From: Rozella allomycis CSF55
Taxonomy: Eukaryota; Rozellomycota
Assembly: GCA_000442015.1 (NCBI GenBank)
Contig: KE560903.1
Location: 49,186 to 113,185, forward strand
Reading direction: 5' to 3'
DNA length: 64,000 nucleotides
This document shows positions 21,182 through 33,142 of this stretch, one piece after another (within the stretch, counting starts at the first letter, position 1; each line of letters opens with the position of its first letter). A model generated the notes under the pieces. The model ran no database searches and was not told where the DNA came from. It saw nothing but the letters and a program-made list of their open reading frames with translations. Made by a program: the position numbers and the translations under genes.

Positions 21182-23491
21182 TTATTTAATATCATTTTTT
21201 GATATAGACGACTTCTTTTTCCAATAAAGTTGGTCCAGTTTTACTAGAAGCGCCTTTTCGTTACCCTTTTTCAGATACATTATTGCAAGATCAAATGCAG
21301 TGTCATATACAGAGTTGATAATGGACAGAAATTGGTAAATGAGATGAAACTCGCCATTTTTCCCTAAAATATCAACAACCGCTTCAGCCTCGTCTCTTTT
21401 AGCCAACAAGAGTTTATCAGTCACCGTGGATCTGAATTCTTGGTAGAAGGGCAATTCTTTTGGCATTTTGGAAGAAGCAATGTAGCAAATGGCAGCAACG
21501 TTATATGAAAATTTAATACCTAATGCTTCAGTGACTGTGTTCTTCCAGAAATTGTTGATTGTTGACCAATGGCCATGAGCCATGCACGTTTTCATCAACT
21601 CTACAAGAATGACAGTGGTGGGTTTGACATTGTTTGACTCCATTTCTTTAAGAAGATGCAAAATATCTTCCAATGATGAATATAGTTTAGCGTACAAGGG
21701 AAATAACAGTTCATACGTTTTCCTGTCTGGCTTTATTCCACTTTCAATCATTCGATTGTACAATGCGTATCCCTCTTTTGCCAATCCCTTGTTGGTATAA
21801 ACTTGAAGGAGAACGTTAAATGAGGTGCAAGTTAGTTGGATGTTGCTGTCAGACATTTCTTTAATGACTTTGAATAGATTCTCTTCATCGTTATTCTCAA
21901 CTAAGCAAGATAATAGAGATTCATATGCTTCGACTCTCAACACTTGGCCTTCAACTTTGCGAGCTCTTTGATACAATTCTAGAGACTTTATGTGATTTTT
22001 AGTTTTAGAATAAGATATTAAAACAGATTCTATTGCATTAAATCCAAGGTGAGCATTCACTGGCTCATCCAACTTTTCAAACATATCAATAACATCTTCA
22101 TAGCTCTTTGTTTGAACATCTGCAATCATTTTAGCACCAACAATTAAAGGTGAAGTTAAATAGACTTCTTTTTCTTTAAACAGCGAATCACAACATGGCT
22201 TGTTCTTGCAATTTCCATAAGCAATCAAAAGAGAAGACACCAATTCTGGGTTTAAATGTCTATTGGCTTGTGTTAAATGATGATGAAATTGTTTAACCAT
22301 GTAAATGTCTCTCTTTTCTCCAAATGCTTCAATTAAAACACCAAACGCTTCACTTGAAATTCTAATCTTGTTCTTTCTAGTAGAAATGTAAAAATGATAA
22401 GCCTTTGCAACTAGATTATTCTTAACTAGCCCATTAATCAAATAATAATATCCTTCTGCATTGAGTGGTATTCTGTCTTGTTTCATTTTTTCATTAAGTT
22501 CTAAAGCCTTTTCAACTTGATTGGCTTCTAATAAAGCCCTCATCAGATAAATGTACGAATAAACAGATCTATCAATTCTATTATCCTTCATGTACTCTAA
22601 CTTTGCGTACGCTTCGTCCCATAATGAACTTTCAGCGTACATTCTTATCATCAACTCGCATGTTATTTCATCATCTTCCATCTTCTCCGCTTTAATATAT
22701 TTATAAATGACCATCGCCTCTTCCGTCTTTTTTCTGGTAACAAATCTCCCCAATAAGTAGTTATACACAGATATATCTAGCCTCGTATTAGCCGCCCTAA
22801 GGGTTTGTAAAAACTTTAACGCCAAATTCGAATTAGCTTCAAATAAACCAGCAAACATCGCCCTGTACAATGAAGCATTCATCTGCCATCCATTCTCTTT
22901 CATTATACCCAATAAATTATCAGAATCTGTGATCATTCTAGTCTGTGCAAAGGCCTTTAACAAGGAAAACAACACATCTTCATTAAACAAATTCTCCTTT
23001 TTAATCAACTCGTAATATTTCTTCAATAAAACAATATCGCCCCTACATCTCAAGGCTTCAATGATAATAGAAACCAACTTTTTCTTGGTTGGTGGATAAA
23101 ACGGTTTGTCAAAAAATCCAACTCCCTTTTCCAACAAATGATCAGCGATTATTGCAAATTCTTCTGATGAACATGCATATTTGGTAGACAAATAATCCAG
23201 CAGGTTTCGAATTGCTTCAATAGTAAACTTTGTCGAACGGTCTCCATTGAACATACCCTCAAACATTTGCACAGTATTCTCAGAACATGCTAATTTTAAG
23301 CGTCGCGTTAGTCTACTCATTTCACGCTCCGTCAGAACAGGCAATTGCACATGGTTCACATTTGGCTTTGCTTTTGGTTGATATTGGTTGGCTACTGAAA
23401 CTTTAATCGTTGTAGACGCTAAATATCTTTGTCGCAATAAAATTAATCTGGGAACGGATCTAAAAATATTCAGGCTTGCAAATCGATGCAT
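21182..23491 (-). CDS. Mitochondrial pentatricopeptide repeat (PPR) protein
   Basis: This 769-residue intronless gene starts MHRFASLNIFRSVPRLILLR, a basic, acid-free stretch with an amphipathic look that fits a mitochondrial presequence. From about residue 170 on there are many 35-residue helical hairpins, for example TCTSFNVLLQVYTNKGLAKE, GYALYNRMIESGIKPDRKTY and ELLFPLYAKLYSSLEDILHL, which carry PPR spacing (Y..L....G...A..L...M...G..P). PPR proteins bind organellar RNA and control its stability or translation. No endonuclease or SMR domain is seen at the C terminus. The target RNA is unknown. The last codons are duplicated at 20436-20483 through an unmerged contig end. Confidence 0.88.
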   Translation of the reverse strand: MHRFASLNIFRSVPRLILLRQRYLASTTIKVSVANQYQPKAKPNVNHVQLPVLTEREMSRLTRRLKLACSENTVQMFEGMFNGDRSTKFTIEAIRNLLDYLSTKYACSSEEFAIIADHLLEKGVGFFDKPFYPPTKKKLVSIIIEALRCRGDIVLLKKYYELIKKENLFNEDVLFSLLKAFAQTRMITDSDNLLGIMKENGWQMNASLYRAMFAGLFEANSNLALKFLQTLRAANTRLDISVYNYLLGRFVTRKKTEEAMVIYKYIKAEKMEDDEITCELMIRMYAESSLWDEAYAKLEYMKDNRIDRSVYSYIYLMRALLEANQVEKALELNEKMKQDRIPLNAEGYYYLINGLVKNNLVAKAYHFYISTRKNKIRISSEAFGVLIEAFGEKRDIYMVKQFHHHLTQANRHLNPELVSSLLIAYGNCKNKPCCDSLFKEKEVYLTSPLIVGAKMIADVQTKSYEDVIDMFEKLDEPVNAHLGFNAIESVLISYSKTKNHIKSLELYQRARKVEGQVLRVEAYESLLSCLVENNDEENLFKVIKEMSDSNIQLTCTSFNVLLQVYTNKGLAKEGYALYNRMIESGIKPDRKTYELLFPLYAKLYSSLEDILHLLKEMESNNVKPTTVILVELMKTCMAHGHWSTINNFWKNTVTEALGIKFSYNVAAICYIASSKMPKELPFYQEFRSTVTDKLLLAKRDEAEAVVDILGKNGEFHLIYQFLSIINSVYDTAFDLAIMYLKKGNEKALLVKLDQLYWKKKSSISKNDIK

Positions 23492-23638
23492 TTGAAATTT
23501 CTAATTGCAAAACTTACTAAACATGGAAATAATTTAAAAATTGATCCATTTTTAAGTATTTGGTTTTTATGAGAATGTGAGTTGTTTAAACATCAATTCA
23601 ATATCTGTATCACCTTGAAATTTACAAGTGCACACTTG

Positions 23639-24273
23639 ATGTCAGTTATATTTCCACTTTCAAACTACTTTATCGGTGTAAAGGATATTGTGTCTGACGA
23701 TTACTTGTCATCCAGGAAAAAGATAGAACAGTTAGAAAAAGACTATCCGACTTTGGGGCTCCATGTCTCAGTCGAAGCTGTTATAGTAGCACACGAACAT
23801 AACCATCCCTTAATTTTCACGTTGAGAAAAGAATCTTCCACTAAATCTTATTTGTATGTATAATTTTTCAATTTTATAGACCAGGAGGATTCTTGAAAAT
23901 AGGAGAAGATGAAGTTGAGGGACTGAAAAGAATTTTGAACGACTTGCTTGCCCCTGTTAATGAAACTATTGAGTGGGAGATTGGCGAAGTAATCTCACAT
24001 TGGTGGAGGCCACATTTTACTATGGACATGTATCCTTACCCCCTGCCTCATATTAAACAACAGAAAGAATTGAAGAAAGTGTTTCTGGTCGGATTGCCTG
24101 AAAAGTGTAAATGTCTTAGATGATTGTTATCCGTAGGTACTTTTTCAGTTCCTAAAGCGTTCAAGGTTGCAGCAGTGCCAATGATTGACGTGTATGAAAA
24201 TAGGGCCAACTTTGGAGCGATAATATCGAGCATTCCTCATGTACTAAGTAGATTTCAATTTGTATTCGCATAA
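23639..24273 (+). CDS. NUDT21: Cleavage factor Im 25 kDa subunit (NUDT21/CPSF5)
   Basis: CFIm25 binds UGUA elements upstream of poly(A) sites and helps choose them. Exons 23639-23853, 23880-24106 and 24137-24273 give 192 residues with introns of 26 and 30 nt. Motifs in order are FPLSNYFIGVKD, LGLHVSVEAVIVAHEHNHP, LPGGFLKIGEDEVEGLKR, ISHWWRPHFTMDMYPYPLPH and FGAIISSIPHVLSRFQFVF, all family hallmarks. The Nudix box (PGG-x-GEDEVEGLKR) lacks the full catalytic E set, as in human CFIm25, so it should bind RNA without hydrolysis. The N-terminal ~30 residues of the human protein are absent with this ATG; an upstream open stretch may extend it. Only 13 bp separate its stop from that of QCR2. Confidence 0.94.
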
Positions 24274-24286
24274 AGTTGAATCTTTA

Positions 24287-25846
24287 TTAAAGTTCAAGTT
24301 CATCTGCATATGGCAATTTGAAATCATCTCCCAATGCAACTACACTTGGTTTTGAGGAGAATACTTTGTTTAAAACCTATATTTGAGAAACATTAAATTT
24401 TACTTGTTTAACTTGTTCAGCTGTTACTTCATGAAGGGCAGATTTAAGTTCATCGTGAGTTTTGTAATTCCCGCCAAACAAGACCTTTGAAGATGAATAG
24501 TGAGACTTACTTGATTAGCCATGTAATCTGAATGAGATTCACGATTACCAATTTGATAATGATATGTCATTAAGGCATTATTCTTTCCCCTTTGTAAAAG
24601 TTCATCATTCAATTCGAAGGACTTTGCAGTTTGGACAGTCTTTTCAATGACTTTCTTTAATCTATCCTTTGAAGCGAGAGATTTAAATGTAAAAGTGAAT
24701 AATCCTGCGTCTGAGTAACTAAAATGATTGTCTGAAATGTTAACATTCGCAAATTCATTGTCAACTTCATGGATTACTGACTCACCTCTTCCAAATGGTA
24801 TGTTAACGTCTGTTCTTAATAATGCAGAAAGAACGAGAAACGCTGGATAATCTTTATCCTTGAGACTAACACCTTCAAATCCTAATCCAAAGTAATTCAA
24901 TTCATCAGAGTTATTCTCACCTCTCCATTCACCACCTTTGTATACAGACGCATCTTTCAATAATTCCATTCCTCCTGACAATCCGTTCAATCTTGATGAT
25001 AAATCAGCCAACTCTTTAGGATTAGCGAATTTCTTTATTTCTTCCTAAGTTACAAGAATTATTTTGTATTACTGAGCCTAAATCTTTCAAGGTTGTAATT
25101 CCACCATTAGGAAACATTTTACCAGCAACATCTTGAACCAATGCATGGTCAACATTAACACCCGTGACAACAACGTTAGCATCCTTAGTTGCATTCAGAT
25201 AATACTCCAACATGTTATTAGGATCCAATGAAATAGATTTAGGGTTAACAAATAATGGATTTCCTAATCCTTTTCTGAATGCCACTCTATGAAGTTTATC
25301 CTGGACAACTATGTTCCCATTCGTCTCAGCTTGCTCAAATTCAAATTTAATAGCTTCCTCAACTTTATGCATGTCGTAATCCCTAAAACTTGGCAAAGAT
25401 AACATGGAACTCATGTAATCAAGAACATCCGTTGTAAGTTGACGGGGAAAATCTGCACTCACAGTCAGGTACTCGCGCCCAAATGTGGCCGCAGTCTTTG
25501 AAGATGCAACTTCAATAGCTCTGTGAATAGCTACTTGTCGGTAAACCAAATTGTTTTTAAACATGACATGCTTTATCGCCTGTGTGTATCCTAATGAAGT
25601 TGAACTTTCGTTTCTGGTTCCAATCGGAATCGAAAGCATCAGATGGCTATTCATTTGATGTCTATCTACTGTTGCAAAGTGCAATCGATTGGCGTTGCTG
25701 AATTGAACATTGGGCTTTGGCAACTTGTCAACAAATTCAAATGGACCACTGGATTCTTTTGCTGCTGCACTTTCACCTGTAGCCGATGCAAAAGAACGAC
25801 GTAAAAGAGAATATTGTTTACGAAATAAGGTAGACCCGCGTGACAT
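24287..25846 (-). CDS. QCR2: Mitochondrial complex III core protein 2 (QCR2-like, M16 family)
   Basis: This non-catalytic M16-fold core subunit belongs to the cytochrome bc1 complex. Exons 25073-25846, 24511-25044, 24404-24484 and 24287-24376 give 492 residues; introns are 28, 26 and 27 nt. The basic N terminus MSRGSTLFRKQYSLLRRSFA fits a mitochondrial presequence. The first M16 domain reads GTRNESSTSLGYTQAIKHVMF where an active protease would carry HxxEH; that motif is missing, so core 2 is preferred over MPP-beta. The second domain starts near GGEWRGENNSDELNYFGLGF and ends ALGDDFKLPYADELEL. MPP-alpha also lacks the site and cannot be fully excluded. Confidence 0.82.
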
Positions 25847-25928
25847 TACCAGGGTTTATGATGTGGACGTAATAAAGGAAACAATTATGATTATCATTTA
25901 AATTGTATAATGGCAAAAATTATCAAAT

Positions 25929-28900
25929 TTATTTTTCGGGCAAATCATCTGCTTCTTTAATGGGCTTATAAATGCTTGCAATTTCATGGCAGTCATCAAA
26001 GATACATGCGATGATTCTGTATCTACCTGGATTTGGCAAATCAATTTCGAGGCGTCGCAGCTGTGTGCTAGAGGATCGCAGGCCAATGGCTTCCGAAATG
26101 TCACTCGCAATGTTTGTAATAGCTCCTTCCTTATCACTCTTCTTATAATCAAAATAACGTAAATCAGGAATCGTTTCTATTCGAAAGTTAAGGGGTTTGG
26201 TAGAATCGTCAATGTTTAGTATATTCCCGCAAGAATCAATCGCTTCAAAGAAGTATAAATTTGACCTATCGTTATCGGCTCTTACTAACCGACTGTTTTG
26301 AAAAGATGGAATGATTTTTTCTATTTTCCATGATTCAATTTTCAGCTTGTTTTTCTTTTCTTCAGCCAACAAGCCGAAATATAGATTTGAATCACCTAAT
26401 TTGCTTAATGAGATAGAGANCTTAATGAGATAGAGAGTTGGGATTGTAAAATTTTAGAACTAGCTTTGTCAATTACTTTGATTGACATTAAGGATTGAAA
26501 AGAATTGTAATAAATCCTAACTTCTGCGTTTCTTAGTGGATATTGATTCTTCAATAACGTCTTGCCTCTAAATATAAGATAGTATTCACTTGAAGATACA
26601 TGAAAAGCAAAGCTATCGTGTGATAATTCTTTAAGATTAGCCTGTGCTTGGAGTTGAAAGACTTTAAGATTAGTTTGAGATGAGCGATGTGAGAAAGATA
26701 GTGAAAGAATAAAAGACTCGCTTGAATGGATTGTCGCAGGGTACCAGTATATATCATTTTCTGTTGGTGATTGAGAATTATCGTATATACGAAAACTATT
26801 TTGCTTTGGTAATGGAGAAATGGTATCTGCCAATCGTGAACGAGGAATACAATTCATGATAGTTCGACATACATCCTTTCTGATTGCTTTCTCTGTTGTC
26901 GATATTTTATTCATTGTAATATTTATTGGAAAAAGAAATGGTTCCTGATTTTCATTGGCCACCACTAGAAATAGTTGGACTGCAATATTGATGCAATGAT
27001 TTAATCCATTCTTAATTATCGAAGAAAAAGTTTCTCCAAGTTTAATCAACTTTAACGGTACAGTTAAGGAATTAACAGTCATTGGTTTCAATTGCAAGAG
27101 AGATGAAGAACTTGAATTAGTATATAAGCATTCAGGATATGGATTGACATTACATTGTTTTGTTAATTTTCTATAAACAGCAATTTTTCGACTTGTGACC
27201 GATTTTGGATCATATAAAGATACGCTTAGGTGTAAAGAAGCCAAAGAAACCTCCAAAAGAGTTGGATTATAGATATCCATTTTTAGTGGAACGCTTAATT
27301 TAAACAATGAAAAGAAGTCAGAGAAATCGAAAGCTACGTTAAAAAACGAAGGTTCAACATGTTTGGAATCTCTGATGATCAAGTCTTCTTGGTAATTTTG
27401 AATAAAAACAGGAATTCTAAAACTAATTTTCAATATCTCTTCTTTTCCATTGACAAATAAAAGATCCAAGTTAGATCCTTGGCCGCCCACTATCGCATTT
27501 ATTACCCTTGTCACTTGCATCTTGTCATTATAGAGCATCAAAAACAAATCTGAATTATGATAATAAACATTGAATAATATATTCTCTTTCTCATAAAGAT
27601 TAATTTTGAATCCATCGGACAAGAATTTGTTCAAGTTTGAGTCTAAATACTTGTCTAAAATAAACTGAAGAGTTAAGAAAGATTTTTCTGTTTTTATCAC
27701 TTTAACATTAATATAGTCTTGAAGATTAAATGCGTAATTCTCAACTTGCATTTCATTAATTACATTTGACAATATGTTTGAGAGAAGATTCGTTCGTGCA
27801 ACGTCACTTTGTCCATAAGAGAGAGTAAAGTTATCAAACGGGATGGTTTTAATGTTCAGATTTTTCACAGATGGACTAGCAATAGACGTTGGCGCGAAAA
27901 CCTGAAACATCTCTAAAGATTTTAGAACATTGTAAGCATCTGCATACTGATTTGTTGTTTTTATGGTAATATTGATTGGTTCTACAATTTGTGCAGATTT
28001 TTTAAAGTTATCCGTGGGTTTTCTGTTTGAAGTCATACTAAACATAAATTGTTTAGCGTCAATCATAATCATTGAAAATCCATTAACGAAAATATCAAAG
28101 AAAATGGGATCTGAGCTAAACTCGAATCTTAATTGTGTGATATTCATATTGAAGGAAAAGATATCCAAAATGGAGAAGATCTCAGAAGATATATTTTGAA
28201 AGAAACTTGTTAATTCACTTTCAAGATCAATAACAATGGAGACTTGAAATGGTTCAGAGAAAGATTGGATCTTGAAAAAATCACAAAAGTAGGGAATAAA
28301 ACATGGAAAGTTCTTATCCTTAATTATTGCCTTAAAGTTAGGAACCCAATCAAGAAAGCTAAAGAAATTGAAATCTTCATCAACTTTTATCTGCTGTCTG
28401 CTTGAAATTAGATTCCTAATATCATCTCCATCAATTCCATTAGATTTTATGAAAGTTTTGATATTATTATGCTGAATAGCACAATCATTGTAATTATAGA
28501 TAAATCCTTCAAAATGAAATGAAGGAAGTTGCTTTTCTTTGTTTTCCCAATAACCAAATATCCTTTGAAAGAAATCTAAAAAGTCTCGAGAAACGCCGAG
28601 CTCAGAATAGGTACTAACAGTCAATTTAATGTCAGGAGTAGAGAATAATTCAGAATGTGGTGAATTACCCAATCGAATAGGTAAAGAATTTTGCTCTAAT
28701 TGAAACCTAAAGATTAACGAAGATTGATACATCAAAGAAACATCTATTTTACCCCATTTTATAATGAAAACGCCGGATGGTATATTTTTGATATCTTCAA
28801 CCGTTTCAGATTTTGGTAGAGAAAAAGTAAAAACAATGTCCATAGATTTTAGATCAGGAGATTTGATTTCAAGTTTCAACTTTGATTCATCAATGTGCTT

Positions 28901-31692
28901 TTTTGCACTATCCGGTGTGGGCTCTGCTAATAACGCAGATGCTTCGTATATTTTCAAATTGTTAACTTTGGCATTATTCAACTCATAATAAGTTCCATAT
29001 TGAAACACTGGCTTGGAATAAATCATCATCGCAATTATTCTTGATAACATGTTTAATTCATTATCCAAATTGAGATACAATTTTATAACAGCAACTATCT
29101 CATCTTTTTCGCGATTCTTCATATTCTTCAATCGGTCCTTTATCTCACTTTCAAAGTCCTCCTTGTATTCATTTCTCTTATCAAAATATAAATAATCTTG
29201 TAAAAGAAGGAAAAAAGATTTAGAATCTAAAATTGTAGCATTAACGCGTATCCCTTGAATATTTTTAACGTTATCCCATTTATTTTGCTTTATGGTAACA
29301 TATTTAAAGACGCTATTTTGTTTACAGTCTAAAGCGGCAGAAATATATAGTTCATCCATAGAGATTTTGAGCATTGAGGTCGTTTCACCTCTAAATTCAT
29401 CATTTCTTTTCAAATAAAGGTCAACGTCACTAATCGATAGCTGAAAATCTACGCGAACAGGTCGAACTATGTTATTTGTGAATTTATCTATAAAATTTAA
29501 CCTTTCGGGCAATAAAAATGCTATATAACATGAACTCTCGTTAAAACCTAAAAACTCTAAACCTTTAAAGGGGAATGAAGAATCAACCTCGACTATTGCT
29601 TCACCCCCTACTTTTTTCAATTTACGGCTGTCTTTAAGTAAAAATCCTGGCCATTCCCCTTCATATCTTTGCCGCAAATTGGAATGGATGAAAAATGACA
29701 TTTTGACTGAATCAAAACTCTCGCCCTTGAAAAATGAAAATAACAAATCTGCTATGGCACCGTCTCTACGAATTAACTTCTTAAATGAACGATTATTATT
29801 ATCATTGACTATGTCAGCATGCCAAATAACTTGTCCCCCATGTAAGCTTGTTACAAAATCACTGGAAAGTTGAAACAATCCTAAATTGAAATGCAAAAAG
29901 GATTCATCTAGCCCCATGTTTAAAACCCTGACCTTCTGTGATAGCTTATGATCAGTTTCAACCAAAACACTCAATGATGGCCATTTTACCTTAATATGAG
30001 GACCTCCTAGAGTATCAGTGGGCAGCGAAGCATTAAAATTGCTATAAACAGTATATTTTTCAGATTTAATTTTAGATGATATAGAATATAGCAAAGGATT
30101 AAGAGAATCATCATACTCAAAAGCGTTTGTAGCTACTAGGTCGTTTTCGTACATACTTATGTTAAATTTAAAAAGAGATATTATATCCGAGAGGAAGGAA
30201 TTCTTTGACCCACTAGACATCCTCAAACAATATTCATATTCTTCGCTACGAGAAATTAACTCAGTAAACCCTTTCAATGTATCAGGTAGATTGCTCGTTT
30301 GTATCTTAACATCGATATTCAAAAAATCTTTCTCTGCTCGGCTTTCAATTGTTAGATTTAATAATTCAAAAGAAAGTAATTTGTCTTCAATGTCTATTCT
30401 TTGAAGTTGTGTTTCAATTGAAATTATGGGAAACCCCGTCAAAAATTCAAAATTCGGCTCGTCTTCCTCTACTATAAAACTAATCATTCTATTNCTACTA
30501 TAAAACTGATCATTCTATTATATAATTTTATATTCCACAACCATTCAAATAGATTTCTTTCTGTTTGTTGTAAATCAACAAGTTCAATTTCTACCCCGTT
30601 TAGGCTATATTCATCATTCATCTCTTTAAGATGCCTTACAGACTTTATAGAATCAGGTTTTTTGTCGTTAAGCACATCACTTTTAGTACTTATTTCTAGC
30701 TTAAGCTGCGCATCGTCCAATAAATTCAGGATTTGGCATTTTTGATTGTTTTTGAATGAAAAGACTAGAGGAATGTCTTCTTTATTTTGCAACATTTTGA
30801 CAAACTCAGTAATTCTAAATTCATATTTTCTGCTTGTCGAGAATTCCACCTTCATTGGCTCATCGTCAGTTTTGAAAGTTCCACTATGGACAAGTACATC
30901 TAATATTCTTTGCTCGCTATTAAATAAATTGATTTGAAAATTGGTATCGGGAAAATCTATTATAAAAGCCTCGTAACCAGATTTCGCTAATTCAACCATA
31001 AAACCTGCGCTCTCCTTTGGATCTATGTCCAAATATTTTATACTTTTAATAGAGAAGGGCCAATTTTTATTTTCAGCCTCCGTTTCATGATTTTCGCCAA
31101 AAAGATCATTTAATGCTATGCTACGATCAATTGAAGCTACCAATGGAAATATAAATGAATTTGTTCGTACCGTTGCAAAAAATCTCAAGCTAGTACCTTC
31201 CGCGATGTTCTGAATTTCGTTATATTTAAAATATTCTGCAAAACTACTCTCATTAAATTTCAATGTCAATTCACTTTTTATAGGTACTCTTTCTCTCGAA
31301 TTAATTATCAAATCAACACTATTAGTCTCGATCAAATCATATTCAGATGAATTTTTAAAATATAACTTGATTGTTATATCTCCAATAACTGCATTAAGAA
31401 GTGTTGGGTTATAAAAATCAATGTCAAGTAAAAGACGTGGACCAATCTCCTCACAAACATTGGTAACATGAATGCTGTTTACTTTGAATTCTAAAGTAGT
31501 TTTATCTATAATAACAATTAATATGGATATCCCAAGTGAAAGAAAGTATACGAGAATGCCAAAGATGACCAAAATTGATGTACTTTTAACTGGATTGTTT
31601 TTTAGCTTTGCCCAAGTATTTTTAAAGAAGAGAAAAATGCCCGTTTCTGACTTCTTATTTCTTTCAAGTATTGGTGTTTCTTCGTTATCCAT
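25929..31692 (-). CDS. Giant single-pass membrane protein with DUF3712/LEA-like domains
   Basis: Two N bases (26420 and 30494) with short flanking duplications split this gene. Dropping one copy of each gives one intronless frame of 5721 nt, 1,906 residues. An N-terminal cytosolic stretch of ~45 residues is followed by one strong helix, VFGILVYFLSLGISILIVI-like, at ~50-75, so the rest is lumenal or extracellular. After it, LLLDIDFYNPTLLNAVIGDI and, far downstream, MDIYNPTLLEVSLASLHLSV repeat a pattern typical of DUF3712/LEA_2 beta-sandwiches (N-P-x-x-L). The family includes fungal vacuolar proteins such as yeast Tag1, but those are much shorter. Function is unknown. Confidence 0.72.
26404..26436. 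repeat. Unmerged contig overlap (16 bp) around N 26420
   Basis: CTTAATGAGATAGAGA stands on both sides of the N without mismatch. Removing one copy joins the C-terminal piece (SLSKLGDSNLYFGLL...) in frame to the large membrane protein, which shows that the duplication is an assembly effect. Confidence 0.88.
30469..30519. repeat. Unmerged contig overlap (25 bp) around N 30494
   Basis: Bases 30469-30493 and 30495-30519 differ at one position (A/G), and the change is synonymous in the Ile codon of NRMISFIV. Removing one copy joins the N-terminal membrane anchor to the long downstream frame. Confidence 0.88.
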
Positions 31693-31922
31693 TTACCCGT
31701 CAAACCTAAATAAAAACAAACCGTGACTGAATCGGTTAACATAAAATAATCTGTTAAAATCATTAGTCTCGCAAAAACAAGAAATCACCAGGCGAGAATC
31801 TAACAGCTCACAAGATGTAATAATCGTATTTTGAACCTCATTGACGCCACCACGCGATTAAGAATATCAAAGCAAGAAACCAAATTCGCAAATAACTCAA
31901 AATAAATTAAAGCATTCATTGT

Positions 31923-33080
31923 TTAATTATAAATTGACACGCTCTTGTCAACGTCATCACGGAAGTATCGCCAGAAGTAAGAAGAAATCGATAATATTTG
32001 TAAGTGTTCATCAGCACCTGTAGTCAAGGAATATTCAGATTGACCTATAACACCAGAAATCAACGCCTTTTGCACATCAGAAATAAAATGACTGGATACT
32101 AAATCATTGGAGATCTATTTCTACAACAGAACTTAATTACTTGCAATATAATTTGAATAACTGAATAACCATTGAGTATTATTTCGTTTTTAACAAAATC
32201 ACATAAATCTTGAAAAGAAGAGTCATCATTTCTTAGTATTTCAAAAAAGGACGCAATAACTTCAGATGGAATAACCTTTATCAAAAAGAGTAGATGATCA
32301 TACCCCAGAAAGCTCTGTGACCAATTCTTCATCAACAGTTTTCGATACATTTGCACAAGTTTGCATCAAGGTGATTGACCTTCTCAAGTCTCCTTCAGCA
32401 ATATCAATTAACTTAGTTAATGCCCCATCAGTAATATCCACATTTTCATTTTCACAAATAAACTTTAATCTGGATTTGGTTGAACCAAAATCTAAAGGTT
32501 TGAATCTAAATTTTGCACATCTTGAGGCCAATGGTTCAATTATTCTATTGACTTACAAATTACCATGTACCTGCTAACATAATTGCAACACAAACAAAAT
32601 CTGGTCACTTTAGAATATGTTTCCATAGTCCTTCTAAGAGCAGTTTGAGCATCCTGAGTGAGTGAATCCGCTTCATCCAGAATCACAATCTTAAAAGGAG
32701 GCGCACTGGAGGCAGTTTTTGAGACAGCTAATCGAGCAAAATTTTTAATTTTTTCTCGTACTACTTGAATACCCCTTTCATCTGAAGCATTAAGCTCTAA
32801 CACTCTCGCTTTAAATAGCTCGGGAGTACTAAATTGGAGTAATGTTGGTTAAAATTACCCAAATAAATCTCTACACAAGGCCAAAATGGTAGATGTCTTC
32901 CCAGTACCTGCTGGCCCATAAAAGAGTAAATGAGGCAGTTGTGCATAGTCTTCTACGGTATTCTTTAGCATCGATATGACTTGATCTTGTGATTGAACAT
33001 CCTTAATACTTTTGGGGCGACTATGAATTTAAAAACACTACAGAATTTTACTATTTTTCAACCCAAGGCTGTGCAACCAT
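31923..33080 (-). CDS. RFC4: Replication factor C subunit (human RFC4 / yeast Rfc2 type)
   Basis: This clamp-loader AAA+ subunit places PCNA on DNA. Exons 33052-33080, 32859-33020, 32571-32828, 32304-32544, 32141-32275 and 31923-32114 give 338 residues; introns are 31, 30, 26, 28 and 26 nt. Motifs are [14 protein letters not shown], Walker [36 protein letters not shown], Walker [38 protein letters not shown], and the SRC arginine-finger motif in [21 protein letters not shown] with CLCCNYV points to the RFC4/Rfc2 branch. The C-terminal collar is shorter in motif content, so the last exon is less certain. Confidence 0.93.
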
Positions 33081-33142
33081 TTTGATGGCTTAGCACCAAT
33101 GTTGTTATTTTGAAGCATGAATCGTTGCCAAGTAGAACTTCC

